A stretch of 64,000 nucleotides of DNA from Aurantiacibacter aquimixticola (lineage in GTDB: Bacteria > Pseudomonadota > Alphaproteobacteria > Sphingomonadales > Sphingomonadaceae), in assembly GCF_003605475.1 (NCBI RefSeq), contig NZ_RAHX01000001.1:1860001-1924000 (forward strand). Reading direction: 5' to 3'. Made by a program: the position numbers and the translations under genes. Position 1 is the stretch's first letter, and each line of letters starts with the position of its first letter. Below the pieces are notes generated by a model, which was not told the DNA's origin, did not search any database, and saw only the letters and a program-made list of their open reading frames with translations. Below are positions 45,395-54,422 of this stretch, piece after piece.

Positions 45395-45844
45395 ATGTCG
45401 GCCAGCGAGGAGGGGGTGGCGCATATCGCCACGATTACTTCGCGCCCGCATGCCCTCGTTTAGGCGACGCTGCTGGAAGCCGAGGGAATTCCGGTGTGGA
45501 TCGACGGGGCGTGGCACGTATCTGTGGATCCGCTCTCCGTCGCACTGGGCGGCCATCGCCTCACCATTCCACAGAGCGATTGGCGCCGGGCGAGCGCGCT
45601 TATTGCCGAGGCCGGTGTGGCGGGTGCCGAGGTGGCCTACGAGGGCGGCAGGCAGGCGATCTTGCGCTTCCTGGCGGTCTGCTACGGTCCATTGATCTTC
45701 TTCGGCATTCCAGCTGCGATTGCGGGGATCGTGCCTGCATCCGCGCTGGCGCTCATTCCGGCGAGCGCGATCACGACACCAGTCGATCCGCGCGGCCGGA
45801 ACGATTACTTCCTCGCTCCGGGGCAGGAGCTTGATCTAGATTAA
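45395..45844 (+). pseudogene. DUF2007-like membrane protein gene broken by an in-frame TAG
   Basis: An ATG at 45395 opens a frame that reads SEEGVAHIATITSRPHALV, then TAG (45461-45463), then ATLLEAEGIPVWIDG and on to 45844, 150 codons in all. Both halves are in the same frame and together look like the DUF2007 putative signal-transducing family (a TSRPHA...LLEAEGIP motif), followed by two hydrophobic segments. A restart at GTG 45494 would give 116 aa lacking part of the domain. A point mutation, sequencing error or read-through cannot be told apart. Confidence 0.65.
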
Positions 45845-45895
45845 GAAGACGGCCGGTTCGTTTGCCTCGGCATCGCTTCCGGCTATGGAGCGGCG

Positions 45896-46285
45896 ATGCG
45901 GCAGGTTCTTTACATCAGCACGGCTCCCGGCCTCAGCGAGAGCGATGTCGATGCGATCCTGCAATCTTCGCGGCGGAACAATCCCGCGGCGGGGATCACG
46001 GGCTTCCTGATCTACAACGGCCGCAATTTCATCCAACTGCTGGAGGGCGAGGAGGCGCGCGTCTTCGCCCTGTTGCGAAAGCTGTCTTACGACCCGCGGC
46101 ATACGGGGATCGTCAAGCTCGCCAGTAGCGATGTGGGCGCACGTACATGCCCCGATTGGAGCATGCAGCGCATACGCCTCAACCAGGATGTGGATGCGCG
46201 CTCCTCGACACTGGACGGCGAGCTGCCCGAGGCACTGGCACCGCAAATTCGCAGGATTGTGCTGAATTTCGTCGCGTTGAACTGA
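45896..46285 (+). CDS. BLUF-domain blue-light photoreceptor
   Basis: 129 aa, a single BLUF domain. The flavin-sensing residues are all present: Tyr6 in VLYIS, Asn29 in SRRNNPAAG, Gln47 in FIQLLEG, Trp88 and Met90 in CPDWSMQ. Spacing from Gln to Trp (41) equals that of cyanobacterial PixD. It binds FAD non-covalently and signals through the C-terminal helix (DARSSTLDGEL region). No output domain is fused. It starts 51 bp after the broken DUF2007 gene. Partner unknown. Confidence 0.9.
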   Translation: MRQVLYISTAPGLSESDVDAILQSSRRNNPAAGITGFLIYNGRNFIQLLEGEEARVFALLRKLSYDPRHTGIVKLASSDVGARTCPDWSMQRIRLNQDVDARSSTLDGELPEALAPQIRRIVLNFVALN

Positions 46286-46291
46286 GCTGCC

Positions 46292-46990
46292 TCAGACTAG
46301 GTGCCGAGCGAAGAATTCGGCGGTCCGCCTGTCGGCGAGCTGTGCAGCTTTCTCGTCCCGCCGCTCGCCGAATTCCGTTGCGAAACCGTGATCGAGGCCA
46401 TCATAGTCGTGGAGCGTGACCTTGGGATGGTCATTGAGCCCATCATGCATGGCCTTTTGCGTGTCCTTGTCGACGAAATGATCTTCGGTCGGAACGTGGA
46501 GCAACAGCGGGTTGGCGATCGCGTGCTTCTCGCGCAGCAATTCGTCGATCCCAACGCCGTAGTAACCGACGCTGGCATCCACGTCGGTGCGCGCGGCCGT
46601 CATATAGGCGAGCCGCCCGCCCAAGCAGTATCCGACACAACCGACTTTCCCAGTCTGAGTGTGATCGCGCACATACTTGATCGTCGCTTCGATATCGCGG
46701 ACGCCGGCATCCTGATTGAACTTTCCCATAAGCTCGAGCGCGCGCTCGAATTCAGGCTCGATGTCGGGATCGAGTTCCACGCCCGGCTCCAGCCTCCAGA
46801 ACAGGTCGGGCGCCATGGCCAGATATCCGTCCTCCGCCAGCTTGTCGCATTTGCGGCGGATACCAGCATTCACGCCGAAGATTTCCTGAATGACGACGAT
46901 GGCTGCTTTCGGTTCGCCTTCGGGCCGCGCGAGATAGGCATCGAAGCCGTCTTCGCCGGAAAGGGTGGAAATGCGCACTGTCTCGGTCAT
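46292..46990 (-). CDS. Dienelactone hydrolase family protein
   Basis: 232 aa alpha/beta hydrolase. Catalytic triad candidates: Cys in VGCVGYCLGGRLAYM, Asp in HVPTEDHFVD and His in GLDHGFATEF. N-terminal IVVIQEIFGVNAGIRRKCD is typical. The substrate is unknown; generic esterase or lactonase. ATG 46990 chosen by homology. It is convergent with the BLUF gene (6 bp) and divergent from the DUF6489 gene (71 bp). Confidence 0.9.
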   Translation of the reverse strand: MTETVRISTLSGEDGFDAYLARPEGEPKAAIVVIQEIFGVNAGIRRKCDKLAEDGYLAMAPDLFWRLEPGVELDPDIEPEFERALELMGKFNQDAGVRDIEATIKYVRDHTQTGKVGCVGYCLGGRLAYMTAARTDVDASVGYYGVGIDELLREKHAIANPLLLHVPTEDHFVDKDTQKAMHDGLNDHPKVTLHDYDGLDHGFATEFGERRDEKAAQLADRRTAEFFARHLV

Positions 46991-47061
46991 ATAGGTCTCT
47001 CCCGCTGTTCGGATCGCGTCTCTTGCTATCCTACGCGGCAGAGCAGGAAAGGTGTCCGACA

Positions 47062-47319
47062 ATGAAGGTCCATGTCGAAATCGAATGTACGCCGCAGGAA
47101 GCGCGCGAATTCATGGGCTTGCCGGATGTCGAGCAGGCCAATGCCATCTATGTCGATACCATCGCCAAGGCGATGCAGGGCGTTTCGAGCGCCGAGCAGA
47201 TGGAAGAATATGCCAAGCAACTGGCACCGATGGGCCAGATGGGCCTCAAGATGTTCGAAAGTTTTGTCGAGGGTGCAACCCGCAGCGCCGCCAGCGGAAC
47301 CGGTTCTTCTAAGAAGTAA
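47062..47319 (+). CDS. DUF6489 family small protein
   Basis: 85 aa. MKVHVEIECTPQEAREFMGL followed by DVEQANAIYVDTIAKAM and LAPMGQMGLKMFESFVEG is a pattern I associate with alphaproteobacterial DUF6489 proteins of unknown function. AGGAAAGG lies 10-17 nt upstream of the ATG. It precedes mnmE by 8 bp and is likely cotranscribed. Confidence 0.78.
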   Translation: MKVHVEIECTPQEAREFMGLPDVEQANAIYVDTIAKAMQGVSSAEQMEEYAKQLAPMGQMGLKMFESFVEGATRSAASGTGSSKK

Positions 47320-47327
47320 GTAACTGA

Positions 47328-48602
47328 ATGGATACGATTTTCGCTCTATCGAGCGGCTCCCCGCCAGCGGGAATCGGCGTCATTCGGATTACCGGCGACG
47401 CAGCTGCGGAAGCGCTGCGCCGCATTGCCGGATCGCTCCCGAAACCTCGCATGGCAACCCGGGCGACGTTTCGCGATGCGGACGGCAATCCTCTCGATGA
47501 CGGTCTGGTCATTTATTTTCCAGCGCCGCGTTCGGTGACCGGAGAAGACGTGGCGGAACTCCATTGCCATGGCGGTAGGGCAGTCGTCGCAGCGATCAAG
47601 CGAACGCTTGGGGAGATCGAGGGATGTCGCCGCGCGGAACCTGGCGAATTCACCCGCCGTGCCTTTGCGAACGCGCGGATCGACCTTTCCGAGGCGGAAG
47701 GGCTGGCCGATCTCCTGTTGGCCGAAACCGAGCTGCAGCGGCAAAGCGCGATGGCGATGGCAGGTGGTGCCTTTTCTCGCCAGATCGATGGTTGGCGAGA
47801 TTCGCTGCTTAAACTGTCCGCTCAGGTCGAGGCGACGCTCGACTTCGACGATGAGGACGACGTCGGGGAAGTCTCCGACGCGTTCTCGATACAGGTCAGC
47901 GAGCTCTCGAAGGGTTTGCACGAGGCGCTGGACGCGCCGCATGCTGAGACGCTCAAGGAAGGTTTCCGTGTAGCCCTGGCCGGTCCACCCAATGCTGGCA
48001 AGAGCACCTTGTTCAATGCGCTGGTGGAGAGCGAAGCTGCCATCACGGCGGAAATTGCGGGCACGACGCGCGATGTGTTGAGCAAATCGGTCGCAATCCG
48101 GGGCGTTCCATTCACTTTCGTCGATATGGCCGGACTGCGAAACGAAGCAGGCGACGAGATCGAAGCGATCGGCATCAAACGCGCGCAGGCGGAGCTCGAA
48201 AAGGCAGATCTGGTGCTCTGGCTCGGCGAGGAGGGAGAGGGGCCGGCAGACTCTTGGGAGATAGAGGCACGTGTGGACACACCCGACCGCTCCAAGAAGC
48301 ATGACCCACGCTTGCGCATTTCTGCAAAGAGCGGAGAGGGTATGGCGATCCTGCGTGAGCAGCTTATTTCGAGGGCGCGAGACGCTATGCCGAAACCTGG
48401 CGAGATTGCGCTGAGTGCGAGGCAGCGCGAACTGCTGGCCAAAGCCGCCAACGGGATTGAACAGGCGGCGATCGCAGATGACCCCCTGATCATGGCTGAG
48501 GACTTGCGAACAGCTCGATCCGCCATCGACGCTCTCACGGGTCAAACCGCAACTGAGGATGTGCTCGACACGCTATTCGGCAGGTTCTGCATCGGCAAAT
48601 AG
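47328..48602 (+). CDS. mnmE: tRNA uridine-5-carboxymethylaminomethyl GTPase MnmE
   Basis: 424 aa. N-terminal folate-binding domain (TIFALSSGSPPAGIGVIRI), central helical part, G domain with P-loop GPPNAGKSTLFN, switch GTTRDV, DxxG in VDMAGLR, and the C-terminal helix ending FGRFCIGK with the conserved CxGK. With MnmG it modifies U34 of tRNAs. Slightly short compared with E. coli (454). The TAG stop directly precedes parS1. Confidence 0.96.
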   Translation: MDTIFALSSGSPPAGIGVIRITGDAAAEALRRIAGSLPKPRMATRATFRDADGNPLDDGLVIYFPAPRSVTGEDVAELHCHGGRAVVAAIKRTLGEIEGCRRAEPGEFTRRAFANARIDLSEAEGLADLLLAETELQRQSAMAMAGGAFSRQIDGWRDSLLKLSAQVEATLDFDDEDDVGEVSDAFSIQVSELSKGLHEALDAPHAETLKEGFRVALAGPPNAGKSTLFNALVESEAAITAEIAGTTRDVLSKSVAIRGVPFTFVDMAGLRNEAGDEIEAIGIKRAQAELEKADLVLWLGEEGEGPADSWEIEARVDTPDRSKKHDPRLRISAKSGEGMAILREQLISRARDAMPKPGEIALSARQRELLAKAANGIEQAAIADDPLIMAEDLRTARSAIDALTGQTATEDVLDTLFGRFCIGK

Positions 48603-48618
48603 TGTTTCACGTGAAACA
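48603..48618. promoter_or_regulatory. parS site 1 (perfect consensus)
   Basis: TGTTTCACGTGAAACA, a perfect 16-bp palindrome identical to the classic ParB-binding parS consensus. It begins at the base after the mnmE stop and lies 39 bp before the mnmG ATG. ParB encoded at 51891 should load here. Confidence 0.92.
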
Positions 48619-48656
48619 CGCTGGATATTGTGCTCACCAGCATTTATCTCGCCGAT

Positions 48657-50504
48657 ATGACGGATTTCGACGTTTTGGTGGTGGGTGGCGGCCACGCCGG
48701 CTGCGAGGCTGCGGCAGTGGCAGCACGCATGGGTGTTCGCACCGCGCTCGTCTCATTCGATCTCGAAAAGATCGGCGCAATGAGCTGCAATCCTGCGATT
48801 GGCGGCCTTGGCAAGGGTCATCTCGTTCGTGAAGTCGATGCATTCGATGGTCTCATCGGCCAGGCTGCTGACGCCGCGGCGATACACTATCGAATGCTCA
48901 ATCGGTCCAAAGGCAGTGCGGTGCACGGGCCGCGGGTTCAAGCGGATCGTGATCTGTTCAAGGCTTTCGTGCAGGCTGCCTTATCGCGTCTGAAGCAGTT
49001 GCGCCTGATCGAAGGCGAAGTAGCTGAGCTTCTGCTACAGGGCGATCGTGTTACCGGCGTGAGGTTGGCCGACGGTAGCGAGCTATCGAGCCGCTCCGTC
49101 ATCCTGTGCACCGGTACGTTTCTCGGCGGCCGCCTGTTTCGCGGGGAGGAACGCTTCGAAGGCGGGCGGATCGGCGAGGACGGTGCACACAAGCTTGCCC
49201 AGCAACTGCGCGCGGCGGAGCTTCCTCTCGCACGGCTCAAGACCGGCACGCCGCCACGGCTCGATGGCAGAACGATAGACTGGGCGCGTCTCGCCGAGCA
49301 GCCTTCCGATATTGAGCAATGGACGATGTCGCCGATGACGCGGCACCGGCAAAATCCGCAGGTGTTCTGCGCAATCACCCGGACGAACCAGCAAACGCAC
49401 GACATCATCGCCGCCAATCTTGATCGATCGCCTATCTTCACCGGGGCGGTCGATGCGAACGGGCCGCGCTATTGCCCGTCCATCGAAGACAAGATCCATC
49501 GATTTGCCGATCGCGATGGCCATCAGGTCTTCCTCGAACCGGAAGGGCTGGATACGCCGCTGGTCTATCCCAACGGCATCAGCACCTCGCTCCCCGTCGA
49601 TGTGCAGCTCAATATGCTCCGCACCATGGATGGACTCGAAAGCGTCCATATGGAAGTTCCCGGATATGCTGTCGAGTACGACCATATCGATCCGAGGGCG
49701 CTCAAGGCGGACTTGCAATTACGAGCAATACCAGGGTTGTACTGCGCAGGGCAGATCAACGGGACGACTGGCTATGAAGAGGCCGCCGCCCAGGGCTTGA
49801 TGGCCGGGATGGGCGCGGCGTGCGCGGCACTCGACAAATCCATGCCGCCGCTCGATCGTGCCAATTCGTACATGGCGGTTATGCTTGATGACCTGACACT
49901 GCATGGGGTGACAGAGCCCTATCGCATGTTGACCGCCCGAGCAGAATATCGGCTCCGCTTGCGCGCAAACAATGCAACGACGCGGTTGACGCCGATGGCG
50001 TGTGACATTGGCTGTGTAAGTGAAAAGCGCTTACGCTGGTTTGAAGAGCGAGAGGCAGAACGTTCCACGTGGAACACGCTGCTCTCTCAGCCTGTCACGG
50101 CTCTCCAGATGGCGGCAGCAGGTGCGCCCGTTAAATCCGATGGAACCAAACGCTCGCTGTCTGAATGGTTGGGATTCCCAAATATCGAACCTCGGCATTT
50201 GGGAGATTGGCTGCCCGAGGGACTGAAGGCCGACGGTCCGTTGGCGGAGGAACTGAAGGAAGATGCGCTCTACGCGCCGTATGTCGCGCGTCAGGAAGGG
50301 GAATTGCGCAATCTGCGAAGCAGCGAAGCGCTTAAACTTGCTTCCGATTTTCCTTTTACGGATGTGCCTGGCCTTTCAAATGAGATGGCAGAACGTCTGT
50401 CGGCGGCAAAGCCGAGCGACCTGGCGGCCGCAGGGCGAGTGCGCGGGGTAACGCCCGCTGCGCTCGCTGCGCTCCTCGTGCATGCCAAGCGCCTCGCGGC
50501 ATGA
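48657..50504 (+). CDS. mnmG: tRNA uridine-5-carboxymethylaminomethyl modification enzyme MnmG (GidA)
   Basis: 615 aa FAD-binding partner of MnmE. FAD motif [15 protein letters not shown], then [24 protein letters not shown] and the cysteine motif of the [16 protein letters not shown] region. C-terminal helical part contacts MnmE. Start ATG 48657 fits homologues; a GTG at 48630 is possible. It carries parS2 within its coding sequence and overlaps rsmG by ATGA. Confidence 0.96.
   Translation: MTDFDVLVVGGGHAGCEAAAVAARMGVRTALVSFDLEKIGAMSCNPAIGGLGKGHLVREVDAFDGLIGQAADAAAIHYRMLNRSKGSAVHGPRVQADRDLFKAFVQAALSRLKQLRLIEGEVAELLLQGDRVTGVRLADGSELSSRSVILCTGTFLGGRLFRGEERFEGGRIGEDGAHKLAQQLRAAELPLARLKTGTPPRLDGRTIDWARLAEQPSDIEQWTMSPMTRHRQNPQVFCAITRTNQQTHDIIAANLDRSPIFTGAVDANGPRYCPSIEDKIHRFADRDGHQVFLEPEGLDTPLVYPNGISTSLPVDVQLNMLRTMDGLESVHMEVPGYAVEYDHIDPRALKADLQLRAIPGLYCAGQINGTTGYEEAAAQGLMAGMGAACAALDKSMPPLDRANSYMAVMLDDLTLHGVTEPYRMLTARAEYRLRLRANNATTRLTPMACDIGCVSEKRLRWFEEREAERSTWNTLLSQPVTALQMAAAGAPVKSDGTKRSLSEWLGFPNIEPRHLGDWLPEGLKADGPLAEELKEDALYAPYVARQEGELRNLRSSEALKLASDFPFTDVPGLSNEMAERLSAAKPSDLAAAGRVRGVTPAALAALLVHAKRLAA
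50061..50076. promoter_or_regulatory. parS site 2 (within mnmG)
   Basis: CGTTCCACGTGGAACA: the inner 14 bp GTTCCACGTGGAAC are a perfect palindrome. Three differences from the consensus, two of them symmetrical C/G for T/A changes tolerated in GTTNCACGTGNAAC. It lies in mnmG coding for Arg-Ser-Thr-Trp-Asn-Thr, showing the site is embedded in protein sequence. Confidence 0.8.
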
Positions 50505-51121
50505 TCGAGAGCGAGGATGAGGCGCGCGCTTATTGTGCGGCGCGGTGCGATGATCGTGCAATGGGTCTGCTCGAGCGCTTCGTGCACGCGTTGTGTGAAG
50601 AGAACGGCCGTCAGAATTTAATTTCGAAGGCCAGTGTCAATCATGTCTGGCAGCGCCATATCGCCGACAGTTTGCAGCTTGTCGATCACGCGCCGCAGCG
50701 TAGGGCGTCATGGCTCGACCTCGGATCGGGACCGGGTTTGCCCGGCATCGTCATCGCTATCGCCCGGCCCGATGTTGAAATGCATTGTGTAGAATCAAGG
50801 GCGAAACGAATCGCTTGGCTGGAGCGCATTTGCGTGCAGCTCGACCTCGAAAACTGCCTCGTGCACGGTCGGCAACTTGAACGTGTGGAAAGTCGGGAAA
50901 TGGACGTGATCACGGCGCGGGCCTTCGCCCCGCTTGCCAAATTACTCGACTTATCCGAGCGGTTTTCCACACCGGCCACCGTATGGTTGTTGCCGAAAGG
51001 CAGGTCGGCAGCGCAGGAATTGGCTGAACAGCCGAATCATGTGCGCGGCATGTTTCACGTGGAACAGTCGATGACAAGCGCAGATGCTGCCATCTTGGTC
51101 GGCAAAGGGAGGATCCCATGA
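50501..51121 (+). CDS. rsmG: 16S rRNA 7-methylguanosine methyltransferase RsmG (GidB)
   Basis: 206 aa. SAM motif [38 protein letters not shown] and [15 protein letters not shown] are characteristic. Methylates G527 of 16S rRNA. The C-terminus encodes MFHVEQ, the translation of the parS sequence inside the gene. It overlaps mnmG upstream by 4 nt and parA downstream by 4 nt. Confidence 0.95.
   Translation: MIESEDEARAYCAARCDDRAMGLLERFVHALCEENGRQNLISKASVNHVWQRHIADSLQLVDHAPQRRASWLDLGSGPGLPGIVIAIARPDVEMHCVESRAKRIAWLERICVQLDLENCLVHGRQLERVESREMDVITARAFAPLAKLLDLSERFSTPATVWLLPKGRSAAQELAEQPNHVRGMFHVEQSMTSADAAILVGKGRIP
51051..51066. promoter_or_regulatory. parS site 3 (within rsmG)
   Basis: TGTTTCACGTGGAACA, one mismatch (G for A) to the parS consensus. 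It lies in the last 25 codons of rsmG, 52 bp before the parA start. ParB bound here could also repress parAB. Confidence 0.88.
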
Positions 51122-51894
51122 TCGTTATTGCGATTGCAAACCAGAAGGGCGGCGTCGGAAAAACGACGAGCGCAATCAACATTGCAACGGCGATGGCGGC
51201 CAGTGGATGGCGGACATTGCTGCTCGACCTCGATCCGCAAGGGAATGCCTCGACCGGACTAGGCATTCCGTCGGCAGACCGTGACGCGTCTAGCTACGAC
51301 GTAATAGTGGACCAGGCGGCGATCGCGGATTGCACGATCCGCACGACGATCCCCGGCCTCGATGTCTGTCCTGCCACGGTCGATCTTAGTGGAGCGGAAG
51401 TGGAGCTCGTCGGTGTCGAGGATCGATCGCAGCGCCTTCGTGAAGCTTTCGACGGTCACACTGGCCATGACATATGTTTCATCGATTGCCCGCCATCGCT
51501 CGGTCTCCTGACGCTAAACGCTCTCTGCGCGGCGGACACGCTACTCGTGCCTTTGCAATGCGAATTTTTTGCGCTGGAAGGCCTCAGTCAGCTTCTGCAG
51601 ACGGTCGAGCAGGTTCAGCAGCGCTTCAATCCCGATCTCGGCATTATCGGCATCGCCCTGACGATGTTCGACCGTCGCAATCGCCTGACAGACCAGGTCG
51701 CAGACGATGTGCGCGAATGTCTCGGCGATCTCGTTTTCGAGGCGGTGATCCCGCGAAATGTTCGCCTTTCGGAAGCGCCGAGCCACGGCTTGCCCGCGCT
51801 CATTTACGACAATTCCTGCATGGGCAGCCGAGCTTACATGGCCTTGGCGCGCGAACTGATCGGACGACTGCCGGCAGAAAGGATTGCAGCATGA
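51118..51894 (+). CDS. parA: Chromosome partitioning ATPase ParA
   Basis: 258 aa, small chromosomal type without N-terminal HTH. Deviant Walker A IANQKGGVGKTTSAINIATA at residues 6-25; Walker A' LLLDLDPQGNASTGLG; Walker B CFIDCPPSLGLLTLNA. C-terminal RNVRLSEAPSHGLPA is typical of chromosomal ParA/Soj. Moves ParB-parS complexes toward the pole. Overlaps rsmG and parB by 4 nt each. Confidence 0.97.
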   Translation: MIVIAIANQKGGVGKTTSAINIATAMAASGWRTLLLDLDPQGNASTGLGIPSADRDASSYDVIVDQAAIADCTIRTTIPGLDVCPATVDLSGAEVELVGVEDRSQRLREAFDGHTGHDICFIDCPPSLGLLTLNALCAADTLLVPLQCEFFALEGLSQLLQTVEQVQQRFNPDLGIIGIALTMFDRRNRLTDQVADDVRECLGDLVFEAVIPRNVRLSEAPSHGLPALIYDNSCMGSRAYMALARELIGRLPAERIAA

Positions 51895-52850
51895 GCGAAA
51901 GCAACGGGGGCGCTCCCGCACGCGCAAAGGCCGCGCCACGCAAACTGGGCAAGGGCTTGGGCGCGCTGTTGGGAGAGGCCAAACGCGAGGAGCCGCTTGT
52001 GGCTCGAGGTCCACGCGATGCCGGGAGCGCCGGAGCTGGAGACGCGGGTGACGGGCTAGCGATGCTCGCCATCGCCGATATCGCGCCGCATCCCGATCAG
52101 CCACGCAGGCATTTCGACGATGCCGCTCTGTCGGAGCTGGCCGCGTCGATTGCCAGCCGTGGGGTGATCCAGCCGGTGATCGTGCGACCTGTCGAAGGTG
52201 GGACGTATCAGCTGGTGGCGGGCGAGCGCCGCTGGCGCGCGTCGCAGAAGGCGCATCTACATGAAATTCCTGCCATAATTCGCGATCTGGCGGATCGTGA
52301 TGTGATGGCCTTGGCGTTGATCGAGAATGTCCAGCGCGAAGATCTCAACCCCGTGGAGGAAGCGCGCGCTTATCAGCGCCTGGCCGAAATCGAGGACATG
52401 ACGCAGGCCGAGATCGCCACTCTGGTCGAAAAATCGCGCAGCCATGTGGCGAATCTCCAGCGGCTGCTTGCTTTGCCCGAAGTGGTGCTCGACCATCTCG
52501 AAGCGGGGCGGCTCGACATGGGCCATGGCCGCGCGCTCATCGGACTGGATAATGCGAGCGAACTGGCCGCGCAGGCGGTGGCGAAAAAGCTGTCCGTCCG
52601 CGAGGTCGAGAAACTTGCTCGCAAGAGTAGGGGCGGCGAGGGCCCGGCGCGGCGCCAGGCACGTCCGCCGCGCGACAATGCCCAGGATGCAGACATTGCC
52701 GCCGTCGAGAATCATCTCGAGGAATTTCTCGGCCTGCCGGTAAAGATCGCGACGGATAGCGATCCGCGCTCGGGAGCGGTCACTGTGAGGTTCCGCACTC
52801 TCGACCAATTAGACCTTATCTGTCAGAGACTTACAGGCGGCGGAATTTAG
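51891..52850 (+). CDS. parB: Chromosome partitioning protein ParB (CTP-dependent parS clamp)
   Basis: 319 aa. N-terminal RKLGKGLGALLGE (ParA-interacting motif), CTP-binding region with the GERRWRASQKAHLHEIPAI box and IENVQREDLNPVEEA, an HTH (MTQAEIATLVEKSRSHVANLQRLL) and a C-terminal dimerisation domain (about 265-319). Loads on the three parS sites and spreads. ATG overlaps the parA TGA. Confidence 0.97.
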   Translation: MSESNGGAPARAKAAPRKLGKGLGALLGEAKREEPLVARGPRDAGSAGAGDAGDGLAMLAIADIAPHPDQPRRHFDDAALSELAASIASRGVIQPVIVRPVEGGTYQLVAGERRWRASQKAHLHEIPAIIRDLADRDVMALALIENVQREDLNPVEEARAYQRLAEIEDMTQAEIATLVEKSRSHVANLQRLLALPEVVLDHLEAGRLDMGHGRALIGLDNASELAAQAVAKKLSVREVEKLARKSRGGEGPARRQARPPRDNAQDADIAAVENHLEEFLGLPVKIATDSDPRSGAVTVRFRTLDQLDLICQRLTGGGI

Positions 52851-52878
52851 GAAAAGTTGCGCCGCGCGACTTCGGAGG

Positions 52879-53751
52879 TCAGTCGGCGGTTTGGCGCTTG
52901 CCGCGCGGCTGGATCACGCGGCGGGCGCGGATCTGCGGTGCGGGCTCGGGCGCTTCGGCGATCTCTTCGATAACTTCCTCAATGACGATCTCACGGCAAT
53001 CGTCGCATGATTGGCGGCGAATTCGCATGTCTGCCGGATAAGCAGGCGCAGCGGCCACGTGTCGAGCGAAGCCGACGCCGCCACCCATCTCGTACCGGCG
53101 CAGATAGGCGTCGCAGTAACGCGCGGCCCACAAGGCGTTGCGATCCACGCCGCGGTAGTCGTCCTCGCCATCGACCACCTCGCCGATCGCTGCTCCGGCA
53201 AGGCCACCCAGACCGGCACCGACAACGGTGCCCAGCAGCCTGTCGCCATCTGCGATACGATTGCCCGCCACACCGCCGGCGACCGCGCCGAGCAGTCCGC
53301 CAATCACTGCGCCATCGGGTCCGCGCTCGTAATCGGTGTCGCGATAATATCCGCCGCCATCGGCCATCAGATACTGGCAGTCCGCCAGCCACTGCGCGCG
53401 CTCTCGCGGACCATAGGCGAGGGCGGGACGTGTATAGCCACTGCCCGCATGATGCTGCCGCCAATACTCGCCATCATGCGTGAGAACATGGCCCTCATCG
53501 CTGACGAAGCGATGTTCGCCGATGAAAGTGCCCTCGTAGACGGCATCCACCGTGCGGCCTTCCGCGTCTGTGTAGGTGCCGGTCCACTCACCCTGCCACG
53601 TATTCGCGTCCTGCCAATCACCCTGCCAGACGCCATCGTAGCGCGTGTCGACGGGCTCGATCGCATGGTCCTGCGCCGTTGCCGGCGCGGCGAGCGCGAT
53701 GCTGGCGAGGGATAAGCTGGCGGCGAGATTGACGATAGGGCGATGCGGCAT
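52879..53751 (-). CDS. Exported glycine-zipper protein
   Basis: 290 aa. Signal peptide ending AAPATAQ (about residue 27). Trp/Gly-rich WQGDWQDANTWQGEWTGTYTD repeats follow, then a glycine-zipper membrane region (about 150-195, GAVIGGLLGAVAGGVAGN, VVGAGLGGLAGAAIG). The C-terminal tail is Cys and Glu-rich, then basic. Probably associates with the outer membrane, as other Gly-zipper 2TM proteins. Convergent with parB (28 bp). Function unknown. Confidence 0.82.
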   Translation of the reverse strand: MPHRPIVNLAASLSLASIALAAPATAQDHAIEPVDTRYDGVWQGDWQDANTWQGEWTGTYTDAEGRTVDAVYEGTFIGEHRFVSDEGHVLTHDGEYWRQHHAGSGYTRPALAYGPRERAQWLADCQYLMADGGGYYRDTDYERGPDGAVIGGLLGAVAGGVAGNRIADGDRLLGTVVGAGLGGLAGAAIGEVVDGEDDYRGVDRNALWAARYCDAYLRRYEMGGGVGFARHVAAAPAYPADMRIRRQSCDDCREIVIEEVIEEIAEAPEPAPQIRARRVIQPRGKRQTAD

Positions 53752-53880
53752 TGCGGGGTTTCCCTCATACGGAACGGGCGCGAATTGCCCATTTACTCCG
53801 CATTTACCGTCGCAAGTCGCGAAAATCCAAACGTGGCCCGATGATTGTCCCGTTACGGGGCAACACGTGCCTTGCGGCGA

Positions 53881-54360
53881 TCAGATGCGCTCGCTGAGGA
53901 TGGCGGCGAGCCGCTCGATCCCGGCACGGTCCTCCGCGTCGAAACGTGCCAGGTCCGGGCTGTCCAGATCGATGACCGCAACGACGTTTCCGCCGCGGAC
54001 CACCGGGACGACCAGCTCGGACCGGCTACGGGCGTCGCATGCAATGTGACCGGAAAAGGCGTGCACGTCTTCCACCAGCTGCGTCTCGCCCTTCGCCGCC
54101 GCCCCGCACACGCCGACGCCGATCGGAATGCGGATGCAGGCGGGTCGCCCGACGAACGGGCCGAGCACCAGTTCTCCGTCCACCAGGCGATAGAAGCCGG
54201 TCCAGTTGCAGTCCGGCAGGAATTCACCAAGCAGCGCGGCGACATTGGCCATGTTGGCCACCCTATCCGGTTCGCCCTGCGTCAGCGCATCGGCCGCCTC
54301 GATGAGGGCGTCGTAAGTTTGCGCCTTGGAAGCGCCGGGAGCGGGTGCGAAATCGAACAT
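53881..54360 (-). CDS. msrC: Free methionine-(R)-sulfoxide reductase (GAF domain)
   Basis: 159 aa GAF-domain protein from ATG 54360. NWTGFYRL and LGPFVGRPACIRIPIGVGVCGAA, with the cysteines of the fRMsr active site, then RSELVVPVVRGGNVVAVIDLDS. Reduces free Met-R-sulfoxide. Divergent from the sugar-dehydrogenase-like gene. The 129-bp gap to the glycine-zipper gene holds no clear element. Confidence 0.9.
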   Translation of the reverse strand: MFDFAPAPGASKAQTYDALIEAADALTQGEPDRVANMANVAALLGEFLPDCNWTGFYRLVDGELVLGPFVGRPACIRIPIGVGVCGAAAKGETQLVEDVHAFSGHIACDARSRSELVVPVVRGGNVVAVIDLDSPDLARFDAEDRAGIERLAAILSERI

Positions 54361-54422
54361 CCGCGCAGCATCTAATGGCTGAAACGATTGCCGCAAGCCG
54401 CGCGCTCGCTTATCTGCGAGCC

